Shown: positions 1 through 9,083, counted from the first letter of the stretch. The stretch is 14,872 nt of DNA from JANNVZ01 sp046153915 (GCA_046153915.1 JBJXFC010000382.1:1-14872), one strand, 5' to 3'. The notes: generated by a model from the letters alone, not told the origin. Program-made: numbers and translations.

Positions 1-3000
1 CATCCATGTTCTCGGGAACTCCGGTTACTCTATTAGTTGTACCCCATTGAAAAACAGCTCCATCCGGTATTGGAAAAACGGCTAATATCATTCCACTTGT
101 ATTCAGGTTAAGCGCTTCGATGTAATAGTCATTGGCTAATCCATCTTCCACAATATCGACTGAACTTTGAACTAACACTGTGCAGCCATTTTCATTGACC
201 CCTGTAACTTCAAGTTCTGCATTTCCTGCAATTCCCATAGCCGAGACCCAAACGGATTCCTGGAGATCTCCAAAAGGCTGAATTGAGGTCAATCCATCTA
301 TCGACTGCCAGAAGTAATGGATGTTAGGATCACCTCCTACTATTTGAAACAACACATTTTGAGAAAACTGACAGATTGAATCCATTTCAGATTCAATTTG
401 AAAAACTGAAGGCGGTGGATTTACTATAATTTGAATAGGTGAAAGTGTATCCAATTCACACGCTTCAAATTGAGTATAAAACGTATAATACACACTTCCG
501 GAAGAATTTCCATTTGTATTTAAAACCTGGTCAACAATAAGATATCCAAATGAACTCGAATCAAATGCGCCATCCAATCCTGCAGCACTTATAGACCAAG
601 CCCAGGAAGTTGAAGGATTGGTTATTGAGTTTAAAGTGATCGTGATATTTTCTCCACTGCATATGGTGTCATCCGAAAGAATATATTCAACCAGAGGCGA
701 TGGAAAAACATATATAGATAGTGTATCTGAATCGCCTGTGCACTGTTTACCGAATTCTTCAAAGTAGGAGTATATATATGCTGTAGCATTCATAACACCG
801 TTTGCATCGTTGTTAGAGAAAAAATTTAGAGATGTGCTGCCAGAGGGAGGCAGATTGTCACTGATTTCCGCATAAAGAGGTACTTCCCAATCAATATGTG
901 TTTCATTCTCACTTGTTTGTGCGTTAAAATAAATGTCAGTTTGTACATTGTTGCATATAGTATCCAGCACCATGTCTTGAATTTCCGGTAATGGCAACAC
1001 TCGAATGTCAAACAAATTTGCGTTTCCCGCGCATAAGGTCGTGGTATTTATCCTGTACCCGGCCACTACAGATATTTGATCTGAAAGGGCCGTGCTTTCA
1101 GTATTCATGGGCACGATGGTAAGCGTATCGTTGGTGTTGTATATTCCATTCTGGGCGTTTACACCAACATCATCAACCTCCATCAGCACCCAAGAAATTT
1201 CGTTGCTATTGATCCCGCTGAAGACGATACTATCGGCACCCTGATTGTGACAAAAAATCAGATCAGATGAATTCAAAAAATTAAGTTCCGGTTGGGGTAA
1301 AACACTTAGTGTGAATGTTTCTGAAGATGAACACAATCCCGTTTGGGTTGAGAGTGTAACAACGGATGATTTCACTTGTTGACTTTCATTAACCACTACA
1401 AAAGCATCAACCAGACCAGTTGTATTATCAGGGAGGTTTTCTGAGATCGATTCTTCCGAGAAACTCCATAAAATTGTCGCTCCGCCCGCTGATGGAGAAA
1501 AATCAACAATGTTTGATCCTGCACAATAACTGCTATCTGAAGGAATATTAATGATTTGTGGTCCCGGACTTATTGTATCCCAAAAACAAATGGCATTAGA
1601 AACGCAACCTACCTGAGATATTTCCCAAATGCAAGTCTCAACCAAAGCAAGGTTGCTGGAAGGTGCAAATGCCTCGGCCGCAGGAATCATGGTTCCACTC
1701 CCATTTTGGTAACCATAAAATAAACTTGAACTCCACTCAAAAGAACTACCTGAGATTGATGCGTTAAGTGGTATTGAGGCCAAATCTTCACCTTCACAAT
1801 ACTGATTACCCATATATGATAAGGTAGGTGTAGGAGTTGTATTCACTTCAATTGTTGGCCAGTTAAACATGCTGAGTGTTGCTGAATCCGCAGCACAATA
1901 TCTGTTGTCCTGTAAGTTTATTACATTTAGAAGGTATCCATTGGTATCATTTAAGTCTAGATAGAAAAAGTCGATGGTTGAATTTGTGGTTTTCAACCCT
2001 AGTTGTGGATTTTCAAATTCATACTCGAAAGGAGCCTCTCCCACAAAACTAATAGCAACCAGCACAGAATCGCCCTGACAATTGACAGGCGAATCAAAAA
2101 TATTCACGGCATCAATAACTGGTATTGGTTTCACAAGAACGTCTAAAGAATCACCCACCTCACAATTGTGGCTATCCAAACCAAAGAACTGATACTCCGA
2201 AACCACAGGATCCTGGGTAATATTGATCAAGACTTCGCTTATGATCGAGTTAATTCCGAAAGAAGATAAATTTTCAATTCCAAAGACAGCATCGCGCTGC
2301 CACTGCAAACTTATTATCGTTTCAGAAAATTGGGCATCCAACACCAAATTGCTCCCCGAACAAATTGAAGTATCCATACTCAAAAATTCAGCCTTCGGAA
2401 AAACGGTCACAAAAAGAGAATCAAATGCCTGACAAAATGATTGCATCGCCGTAAGATCAAAACTATATACCACTTCGATCGAAGTCGATGTCAGGTTTAT
2501 AAGTGTATTTTGGATATTTGAATTGACTGCGTTCTCAGTCGGATTTGCAATACCGGGAACTGCGCTTCTGGTCCATGTGAAATTGATATTTGAAGTGTTA
2601 AATACCGGTATGAAGTCAAATTCCACTCCAGAACACGTGCTGGAAGAATTCATCAAAAGTTCTGGGACCACTTGCACTACAACGCGATCGCTAAGGAGAA
2701 TAATTGAATCAGCTTCGCAATAAATGATACACCTGAATACTGCGGACTCACTTAATTGAAAATTCGAAATTAAACTATCAGATTCATTTGGTATGTCAAT
2801 AAAAATAATGTCGTCAATTGTATAAGACCAATTGTAGATAAACTGAATTGAATCATTAAAAATTGAATCATGAGCAGCATTCAAAACCAGGGTTTCACCT
2901 GCACACAAAGAATCTAAAGAAGACTCTATTCTCCATGAAGAATCGCTTGTAATTTGATCGCAACTTAATTGTGCAATTGTTTTGAAATAGAACAAGGCAA

Positions 3001-3100
3001 GGCAAAGGCTAAGGAGCGAAAACCTTCGCAAAAAATTAAATCCATTCACCTCCAAAAAAAGTTTTGGATTGATGAATTTTATTCTACACTTTCTCGACAT
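1..3100 (-). CDS. Giant secreted PKD/Ig-like surface protein (C-terminus beyond window)
   Basis: This reading frame is open from the ATG at 3100 to the window edge with no stop, giving over 1030 residues; the C-terminus is missing. The N-terminus carries a signal peptide (hydrophobic run FSLLSLCLALFYF, then TIAQ, about residues 26-45), so the protein is exported. The rest is a string of Ig/PKD-like modules, many opening with a C-x-G-[DES] motif (CAGETLVL, CSGSNLVL, CQGDSVLV, CTGDSDTL, CSGENITI). Around residues 176-214 there is a typical Bacteroidota PKD-like module (W-T-R-x-x-V-P-G-I-x-N-P, then N-L-T-S-T). Such proteins usually end in a T9SS or gliding-motility CTD, which would lie outside the window. 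The start lies one base after the stop of the STAND gene, suggesting co-transcription. An in-frame GTG at 3049 would give a tidier signal peptide and is the alternative start. Ligand or role is unknown. Confidence 0.85.
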   Translation of the reverse strand, partial: MSRKCRIKFINPKLFLEVNGFNFLRRFSLLSLCLALFYFKTIAQLSCDQITSDSSWRIESSLDSLCAGETLVLNAAHDSIFNDSIQFIYNWSYTIDDIIFIDIPNESDSLISNFQLSESAVFRCIIYCEADSIILLSDRVVVQVVPELLMNSSSTCSGVEFDFIPVFNTSNINFTWTRSAVPGIANPTENAVNSNIQNTLINLTSTSIEVVYSFDLTAMQSFCQAFDSLFVTVFPKAEFLSMDTSICSGSNLVLDAQFSETIISLQWQRDAVFGIENLSSFGINSIISEVLINITQDPVVSEYQFFGLDSHNCEVGDSLDVLVKPIPVIDAVNIFDSPVNCQGDSVLVAISFVGEAPFEYEFENPQLGLKTTNSTIDFFYLDLNDTNGYLLNVINLQDNRYCAADSATLSMFNWPTIEVNTTPTPTLSYMGNQYCEGEDLASIPLNASISGSSFEWSSSLFYGYQNGSGTMIPAAEAFAPSSNLALVETCIWEISQVGCVSNAICFWDTISPGPQIINIPSDSSYCAGSNIVDFSPSAGGATILWSFSEESISENLPDNTTGLVDAFVVVNESQQVKSSVVTLSTQTGLCSSSETFTLSVLPQPELNFLNSSDLIFCHNQGADSIVFSGINSNEISWVLMEVDDVGVNAQNGIYNTNDTLTIVPMNTESTALSDQISVVAGYRINTTTLCAGNANLFDIRVLPLPEIQDMVLDTICNNVQTDIYFNAQTSENETHIDWEVPLYAEISDNLPPSGSTSLNFFSNNDANGVMNATAYIYSYFEEFGKQCTGDSDTLSIYVFPSPLVEYILSDDTICSGENITITLNSITNPSTSWAWSISAAGLDGAFDSSSFGYLIVDQVLNTNGNSSGSVYYTFYTQFEACELDTLSPIQIIVNPPPSVFQIESEMDSICQFSQNVLFQIVGGDPNIHYFWQSIDGLTSIQPFGDLQESVWVSAMGIAGNAELEVTGVNENGCTVLVQSSVDIVEDGLANDYYIEALNLNTSGMILAVFPIPDGAVFQWGTTNRVTGVPENMD

Positions 3101-3101
3101 C

Positions 3102-6100
3102 TTATTTATTTTCAATTATAATCTTACCTTGTACTTTACTTTCAACGAATTTATCCGGCATATCTATAAGCTGAGGTTTTCCATTATCAAATCCAAGAAG
3201 CATCGTAGACCCGCTGTAATCGAATGCTAAGGAGGTGATATCCTGAGTATGTCCATCAAATTCCATTAGTACTTTTCCATCCTTCATTCTCCAAAGTCTA
3301 ATGGTTTTGTCGAGATATGCCGCCAACACATATTTGCCACTATCTGGACTCACTGCAACCTCTAAAACGTCAGAATTTCCGCTCATTCTTGCCGATTGGC
3401 ATCCTTCTACTTCCAAGAGAGAATAATCAGAAAAACAGGCCTGAATCAAAGTTCCATCCTCACATCCTAGGATTATTTTTCTGGTATTTTCAGAAAAGTC
3501 AATCGAATTGATTTTTGTACCCATGTTTATACTTTTTTGGAGTTTACCATTTAGGGAGAAAAAATGGAGCATGTTGTCCTCTGTGCTACACACTACAACG
3601 CGATTCAAATTATCCACGTCCAATGCCAGCACGGCACTGCTCAGTTGTATTTCAGACAAAATATCCTCTCCGATGATGCGTCTAAACTGCACGTTGCCAT
3701 CGAAACAACCCGCAACGAAAGATTCGCTATCAATAAACTTCAGAGCGCCAACCGCACCGCTGAATTCGTATTGCTTTTGAAATTTACCTGAAGAAGTGTA
3801 TAACCTGGCATAATTATCCATTGAACCAGTAAGTATGAAATTCCCCTTTTCAGAAAAATCAACTGCCGAAATGGGCTCACTGGCTCCCTCAAGTAACACT
3901 TCATCACCTTTGGAAGTGCTTAAGATTGCGGCATTGTCTATGAATCCTCCTGTTACGATTGAACCATCTTTGGCCATTGCCGATGGCCTGAAAAAACTGC
4001 CCGGATTTACTGCTTCGACCGCAAAATTATCTGGTGACAACCATTCCCGGATGGTCCCATCTAACGAAGAGGTAATTATTCTGGAGCCGTCCGGAGAGAA
4101 ATTTACACTTGTTAAAGCCTTCGTGTGTCCTTTCAAAACACCTATTAAATTGCCACTATAATCCCAAACACAAGCCGTGTTATCCGCAGATCCTGTAACC
4201 ATCTTCGGGCGGTCAGTATCAGAAGAAAAAGCCATGCACGTAATGGGTGCATTGTGCCATTTTAATTCAATTTCGTTGTAGTAGCTATCATAGACATTCA
4301 GGGAATTATAACCCAACAGGATTGCCATCTGACTGGAATCAGGTGAAAAAATGACCTGATATATGCTGGGCTCTGTATTTTGAGTTCTATCAAATGCAAT
4401 TCTTTTAAACGTACTATCTGAATCATAATAAACAGAGTCACTATTATTGGTGACAAGCACTTTGTAAAACGAGCCATTGTTATAGATATCAAATTTCGCC
4501 TTTTCGAAATACGGATGAGGAAGAAATTGAATGGCCTTTTTTTCAAGTTCCAGCGCCTCAGTTGGATTTACCTCCATGGCACTGTCTGCTTGCATATGAA
4601 GCATAAATGCGCTATATTGTCTTTCCAGATTCCGTAAGGTTTTAAGTTCTTTTTCTGTGGCCTGTTTTTCTTTGAAGTTTGCCAATTTCATAATCTCCAA
4701 GGATTTCAAAGCAACCTTGTTAAGACTATCTGTCATTCTTTTTGCAATTTCCAATTCTACATTTTTCGCTTTTGTCTCTTTTCTTTCATTATCTGCTATT
4801 TTTGCAAGCGAGTCAGAATTCAGTTTTTGCTCTTCAGCATAGTCTTTCAACCTCTTTTGTTCTTTGGCAATCAATTCTTGGTCATCTGCTCTATGATTTG
4901 CTGATATTGCCCATAACCCAACACCCACAGCTACCAAAGAAACAAGACCAAATACAGCCCAAATCAAAACTTTTAATCGCCATCTTCGCTTTTGCTCAAC
5001 CAGACTCAATTGCTCCTTCTCAGCTTCACTAGCTCTAAGGTATTCCATGGTTGCCAAAAAATCAGGATCGTATCTGATTGCCCAGGCGTTTGAAGGTTGG
5101 AAGGTATTGCGCCAGGCAAGCGCATATTCGAGTTCCGTACCCGACAACAAATCTTTCTGCTTCTTAGCATACAGTCCTGCATAAGTGGCAAGTTTCAGAT
5201 AGTGCTCGGAGGCGTTCCCCTCCTCTTCTACCCATTTCCCTAGGCTCGTCCATTGTCGAATAAGACTTTCATGAGAAATGTCTATCACTTTGTCGATGGA
5301 GTTGCGTGCGTTGCTCACAACAAGAAAGGACCGTTTTTCATCAATAAATCGCTCAATCAGTTCTAGAACCTTTTCCTTGGACTCACCAGTAATCGCCATT
5401 AACTCACTTAAAAGAGCAGGCCTTCTTATTTTCCTTCCATTGTCGTCTATTGCGGTGAGTGACTGAAAAATCAACTTAATGCTATTCTTGTCTCTATCCG
5501 TTACACCAACAAGTGCTTCATCGGCGTGACGTGATAACGCTTCATCTAAACCACCTACTCCGTCACTATCAATAATATCCAGTTCTCCGCTATGATCAGT
5601 AAGCGATTCATAATCCCAGATACGCATAAGAGCATGTTGCAACACAGGCAGTTCGTCCTGCATATTCACTACTTCATTAAGCAGATAGGCTAGCAATGAT
5701 GGATGTACTTTTGAACCAAAGAGTTTAGCGGGACCTTCAATTACTACTTTTAGCTGACTCCTTGTGAGTCTTGGCACCAGATATTGGCTTTCATTCATTG
5801 CCTCGGGCAAGCCGCGAAACTGAACACAATCGCCGATAAAATCAGATCTCATCGTAACAACCACAAAAAATGGAATTTCAGTTTGATCTATCAATGCTAA
5901 TAGGAGATTGACGAAATCTGTTGCTTCATCGCGCCGCAGAAGGCCGTTATCACGCAATGCAAAACGAAATAATTCCTCGAATTGGTCAACAAGCAAAAAA
6001 CAATTATTCTTTGATATATTTGAATTAGATTTGAAGAGAGCCAGAATTGCATCGATGCCACGCAATTGGATATCAGCGAGAAGCAGCCTTATGCTCGTTT

Positions 6101-6413
6101 CATTCGCTTCCTGTCCAGCCATTCGCAAAGCAACTACAGCCAGATTTGATAAAGGACCATCACCCGGTTTCATAATACCCATGAGCCAATTGTCGCTATG
6201 ATTGACCAAGTACCCAGCGCGCAACGCAGGCATCAATCCTGCGCGAAGCAAAGATGACTTGCCACTACCCGAACCGCCTACAACAGCCACAAATCTGTTT
6301 TTGTGTAAGCGGATAAGCAGTTGCAAAGTTTGTTCATTTCGCCCAAAAAAAAGCAGACTTTCTTCTGTGTTGAATGGGCGCAGGCCTACATATGGATTAT
6401 CAACCGACTCCAT
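3102..6413 (-). CDS. Membrane nSTAND1-type NTPase with coiled coil and C-terminal WD40 region
   Basis: Residues 7-60 hold the typical nSTAND1 opening (NPYVGLRPF, then FFGR) and a Walker A loop GGSGSGKSS (46-54). Walker B is FLLVDQFEE (139-147), the sensor strand VTMRSDF contains R189, and family motifs VPRLTRSQL and LPVLQHALMRIWD (about 213-267) follow. After a helical region comes one transmembrane helix (about 482-503) preceded by the basic stretch KRRWRLK, then a charged coiled coil (about 505-600) and a short TPR-like helix pair. Divergent WD40 repeats run from about 685 to 1085 (for example FSPDGSRIITSSLDGTI and DKTIRLW). STAND proteins are NTP-dependent switches in which C-terminal repeats sense a trigger and the NTPase oligomerises to activate effectors. 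No effector domain is fused here; the upstream TIR gene overlaps it by one base. By the positive-inside rule the WD40 part would face the periplasm. The trigger is unknown. Confidence 0.9.
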   Translation of the reverse strand: MESVDNPYVGLRPFNTEESLLFFGRNEQTLQLLIRLHKNRFVAVVGGSGSGKSSLLRAGLMPALRAGYLVNHSDNWLMGIMKPGDGPLSNLAVVALRMAGQEANETSIRLLLADIQLRGIDAILALFKSNSNISKNNCFLLVDQFEELFRFALRDNGLLRRDEATDFVNLLLALIDQTEIPFFVVVTMRSDFIGDCVQFRGLPEAMNESQYLVPRLTRSQLKVVIEGPAKLFGSKVHPSLLAYLLNEVVNMQDELPVLQHALMRIWDYESLTDHSGELDIIDSDGVGGLDEALSRHADEALVGVTDRDKNSIKLIFQSLTAIDDNGRKIRRPALLSELMAITGESKEKVLELIERFIDEKRSFLVVSNARNSIDKVIDISHESLIRQWTSLGKWVEEEGNASEHYLKLATYAGLYAKKQKDLLSGTELEYALAWRNTFQPSNAWAIRYDPDFLATMEYLRASEAEKEQLSLVEQKRRWRLKVLIWAVFGLVSLVAVGVGLWAISANHRADDQELIAKEQKRLKDYAEEQKLNSDSLAKIADNERKETKAKNVELEIAKRMTDSLNKVALKSLEIMKLANFKEKQATEKELKTLRNLERQYSAFMLHMQADSAMEVNPTEALELEKKAIQFLPHPYFEKAKFDIYNNGSFYKVLVTNNSDSVYYDSDSTFKRIAFDRTQNTEPSIYQVIFSPDSSQMAILLGYNSLNVYDSYYNEIELKWHNAPITCMAFSSDTDRPKMVTGSADNTACVWDYSGNLIGVLKGHTKALTSVNFSPDGSRIITSSLDGTIREWLSPDNFAVEAVNPGSFFRPSAMAKDGSIVTGGFIDNAAILSTSKGDEVLLEGASEPISAVDFSEKGNFILTGSMDNYARLYTSSGKFQKQYEFSGAVGALKFIDSESFVAGCFDGNVQFRRIIGEDILSEIQLSSAVLALDVDNLNRVVVCSTEDNMLHFFSLNGKLQKSINMGTKINSIDFSENTRKIILGCEDGTLIQACFSDYSLLEVEGCQSARMSGNSDVLEVAVSPDSGKYVLAAYLDKTIRLWRMKDGKVLMEFDGHTQDITSLAFDYSGSTMLLGFDNGKPQLIDMPDKFVESKVQGKIIIENK

Positions 6414-7939
6414 TATGTAGTACTCATTTTTAGTTGATTCAAAAACTCGTCAAGTGAGGCGGGTTCAATCTTTGCTCCCTGACTATAATCTACAATGTTG
6501 ATTTTTAGAAATTTTTGAGGAAAAGAAATCTCCGAGGCGTTTTTATGAGGTGGTGCAAGAAAAACATAAAAATCCTCGATGGAATATTCATTTGTGATTA
6601 TGAGCTGAACAGCAGCTCTAACACGCTCAAAAATCCATTCACGAGGAACAGCACCATATAGAAAAATCAGTTTTTTTACCTGACCTATTCTTTCATTAAG
6701 AAAACCACTATTTATTTTAGGATCATCCTCCTGGGGATTGATAAATGTTTGAATATTGTGTTCAAGAAGTGTATTGCTTAATTGCCGAGCATAAATATCG
6801 TCGGTAGCATGAGTATCAAGTAGAACCGATAATCCGGAAGCTGCAGCTCTTTCATTCAGCTGTCTGATGCGCACTTGCTCCGACATTTCAATGATTTCTT
6901 GTACAATAGTACTTTTCGCTCCACGAATAAAATCAACGGCCAACATATCGTTTTGACCCTTTTCTATTCCCATTAAAAAACTTCGGTACGATTCTACTTC
7001 TATTTGATCCAATTTCAAATCTGCGGGCACCCAAATCATCTGCGATTTTGGCGAATTACCTGCCAGCATAGTTTGTGCCTGAGGATAAGAAATATCCTCT
7101 AAATTCTCGATGTCGCGTCCGGGAAATTCATCCAATAGATGAATCGATAAATCAGCTCTTTCCAAAGCTTCAAGTGTAGCTCTTTCATGAGCCAGAGCTT
7201 CAAATGGGGGTGGGATTCCAGCCAGAATTTTGTATCCCTTTTTTTCCAATTCCGCCACAGCCCTCTTACGAGATGTTCTAAGAGTGTCCGATACTTCGCC
7301 AAGATAAATGGTAAACGTTTCGGTCTCAGCTTTAACTTCAGGTACTTTATCTTCTTGCAGCGTATTTTGTTTCTTTACAAATGCTTCAAGTTCGCGCAGT
7401 GTATATTCGATTGAATCGCGTATGTCCTTTAAGCCTTCCTGGAATTTTTCTGAATCTGTTTTAATAGGATCACCTAAATCACCGGGTTCTTTGCCATCAT
7501 GAAATTGAAATCCAGACGCACCGCTTAATTCCTCAGGCCATTCCTGATGAGGTATATTATTTAATAGGATATTTATTATTCGATATCTGTCGCCAATTTT
7601 TATGCCTGTTGGTTCTGACTTTGATTTCTGATAAAATGCTGACAGCTCCTTATTGCAGTACTCCGATCTGCGGTAACTGGTAGAATGAAAACATAACAGG
7701 ACCGCAGAATTGTTTAAACCATCCGTAATTGACTGATCGAAATCCTGACTACCGTCTATTTTTCTTCTATCCAACCAAATCTTGACGCTTCCGCAAATAC
7801 CAAAACGTCTTTCGAGAAGCACATTGAGATCATACATAAATATGTCAATCCATCCTTGCTCTTGCTTATGCAATAGAGTGTTATCATTGCGCGCATAACT
7901 CACAAAAATGTCATACTGAAAAGTAGGGACAAACGCCAT
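6413..7939 (-). CDS. TIR / DUF4062-like / TIR-like three-domain protein
   Basis: Residues 8-190 form a bacterial TIR domain: YDIFVSYARND at the start, IWLDRRKIDGSQDF around 54-68, and SYRRSEYCNKEL, in which E98 sits at the usual catalytic glutamate position. Such TIR domains often hydrolyse NAD+ or make cyclic ADP-ribose signals. Residues about 207-355 resemble a DUF4062-like Rossmannoid domain (TIYLGEVSDTLRTSRKRAV, SIHLLDEFPGR, SQMIWVPADL). Residues about 368-500 look like a second, divergent TIR-like domain (VLLDTHATDD, LIFLYGAVPREW, YVFLAPPHK). No signal peptide or membrane helix is seen, so it should be cytoplasmic. Its TAA stop overlaps the ATG of the STAND gene (TAATG), which implies translational coupling. 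I infer that it is the effector or a signalling partner of the STAND NTPase. Domain 1 is secure; domains 2 and 3 rest on remembered family patterns. Confidence 0.88.
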   Translation of the reverse strand: MAFVPTFQYDIFVSYARNDNTLLHKQEQGWIDIFMYDLNVLLERRFGICGSVKIWLDRRKIDGSQDFDQSITDGLNNSAVLLCFHSTSYRRSEYCNKELSAFYQKSKSEPTGIKIGDRYRIINILLNNIPHQEWPEELSGASGFQFHDGKEPGDLGDPIKTDSEKFQEGLKDIRDSIEYTLRELEAFVKKQNTLQEDKVPEVKAETETFTIYLGEVSDTLRTSRKRAVAELEKKGYKILAGIPPPFEALAHERATLEALERADLSIHLLDEFPGRDIENLEDISYPQAQTMLAGNSPKSQMIWVPADLKLDQIEVESYRSFLMGIEKGQNDMLAVDFIRGAKSTIVQEIIEMSEQVRIRQLNERAAASGLSVLLDTHATDDIYARQLSNTLLEHNIQTFINPQEDDPKINSGFLNERIGQVKKLIFLYGAVPREWIFERVRAAVQLIITNEYSIEDFYVFLAPPHKNASEISFPQKFLKINIVDYSQGAKIEPASLDEFLNQLKMSTT

Positions 7940-7983
7940 ATAGGCTAGTAGTTTTGATTAAGTATTTCAGGCCATAGCAGGAA

Positions 7984-8014
7984 CGAATGTAATCTAATTA
8001 AGCGACAATCCAAA
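7984..8014 (-). promoter_or_regulatory. Predicted Bacteroidota-type promoter for the TIR-STAND operon
   Basis: On the minus strand TTTG (8014-8011) is followed after exactly 19 nt by TACATTCG (7991-7984). This fits the Bacteroidota sigma-70 pattern TTTG / TAnnTTTG with one mismatch in the -7 box. The start codon at 7939 would lie about 38 nt downstream of the predicted transcription start. No experimental support. Confidence 0.45.
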
Positions 8015-8171
8015 TTTCTTTGCTCAAAAAAAACTCACCATAAACGAAAACTATGTCTTCGTACATTTATTCCATCTGAAAATTTGAACGTGCAAAATTT
8101 GAATTTTAGCGGGCACACGAATTTCTCTTTTAGAATTGTCATTCCCAATTAAAGGTGTGCCTTCATAAATT

Positions 8172-8179
8172 TAAATTTG
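8172..8179 (+). promoter_or_regulatory. Predicted -7 box upstream of the caspase operon
   Basis: TAAATTTG is a perfect match to the Bacteroidota -7 consensus TAnnTTTG, and would give a leader of about 50 nt before the ATG at 8238. No TTTG lies at the expected upstream distance, so only half of the promoter pattern is present; in AT-rich DNA this could be chance. Confidence 0.35.
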
Positions 8180-8237
8180 GACATTTGATTTTTTTTGCTT
8201 CCTTTGACCCTACTAAACAAATAACTAAACTAAAATC

Positions 8238-9083
8238 ATGGCAGCAAAAGGTATTTCACTTCACATTGGACTAAACTATGTAGACCCCAATCACTATGAT
8301 GGCTGGGACGGAGAGCTCAACGCATGCGAATCTGACGCCCGCGATATGGCAGAACTGGCCAAAGACCAGGGCTTCAAAGTTCAAAAGACACTCATTGACA
8401 AAGCCGCAACCCGATCTGCTGTCAAAAAAGAGATAAGTGCCATTGGCAAAAAGCTTGTGAGTGGAGATATCTTTTTTCTGACCTACAGCGGGCATGGCGG
8501 CCAATTGCCAGATAAAAATGGCGATGAAAAAGACCGCAGAGATGAAACATGGTGCCTGTGGGATGGCGAATTAATAGACGATGAATTGTATTACGAATAC
8601 ACTCAATTTGCCGAAGGCGTGCGCATTGTTGTGCTTAGCGATAGTTGCCATAGCGGCTCTGTAACACGTGAAGCGGCATACCGCAATCGCTCGGCCGGAG
8701 GAGAATTTAAAAGTTACCGCAACATGCCTTCTGCAATTGCACTTCGCACATATCGGAAAAACAAAGTGTTTTACGATAAACTACTATCTGACCCTAAATT
8801 TCGTGATAGCAATCCATTTAGCAAAACCTACAATGCAAAACTGAAAGCTACTGTGCGACTTATATCCGGTTGCCAGGACAATCAGTTATCCAACGATGGA
8901 GATTTTAATGGGTTGTTTACCGGAACATTGCTCGAAGTGTGGAACAACGGCACTTTCAAAGGCAACTATGCTCAACTGCGCAGAAACATTGGCGTTTTAA
9001 TGCCACCCGACCAAACGCCAAATCATTATCTGATCGGTAAACACAACAGCAAATTCAACAGCGAACAAGCTTTCAGTATTTAG
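8238..9083 (+). CDS. Stand-alone caspase/metacaspase-like cysteine protease (C14 family)
   Basis: The protein has the full caspase-fold layout. The N-terminal strand GISLHIGLNYVD is followed by NACESDARDMAELA, the catalytic histidine in YSGHGGQ (H86) and the catalytic cysteine in SDSCHSGS (C137). The C-terminal p10-like part includes VRLISGCQDNQLS and NGLFTGTLLEVW. The acidic residue just before the cysteine (D135) is typical of metacaspases, which cut after Arg or Lys rather than Asp. At 281 residues it is a bare protease: no signal peptide, membrane helix, death-fold or sensor domain is attached, so activation should come from a partner. It is the first gene of a plus-strand cluster with two TIR proteins and faces the TIR-STAND operon across a 298-bp region. 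Regulated proteolysis leading to cell death is the likely role, by inference from the family. Confidence 0.93.
   Translation: MAAKGISLHIGLNYVDPNHYDGWDGELNACESDARDMAELAKDQGFKVQKTLIDKAATRSAVKKEISAIGKKLVSGDIFFLTYSGHGGQLPDKNGDEKDRRDETWCLWDGELIDDELYYEYTQFAEGVRIVVLSDSCHSGSVTREAAYRNRSAGGEFKSYRNMPSAIALRTYRKNKVFYDKLLSDPKFRDSNPFSKTYNAKLKATVRLISGCQDNQLSNDGDFNGLFTGTLLEVWNNGTFKGNYAQLRRNIGVLMPPDQTPNHYLIGKHNSKFNSEQAFSI

Noticed and set aside
2223..2723. Two plus-strand reading frames of 66-69 aa
   Set aside because: They are antisense to the continuous PKD/Ig-like surface protein gene, whose frame is open throughout.
3043..3058. GGAGG followed by ATG (minus strand) as start of the surface protein
   Set aside because: That ATG (3045) is out of frame with the long reading frame; the in-frame candidates are ATG at 3100 and GTG at 3049.
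1..3100. CRISPR-like or tandem DNA repeats in the giant surface gene
   Set aside because: The repetition is at protein level only (C-x-G motifs, Ig/PKD modules); no regularly spaced identical DNA repeats are visible.
7940..8237. A small gene or RNA in the divergent intergenic region
   Set aside because: No convincing reading frame, hairpin or RNA family signature was found beyond the promoter-like boxes.
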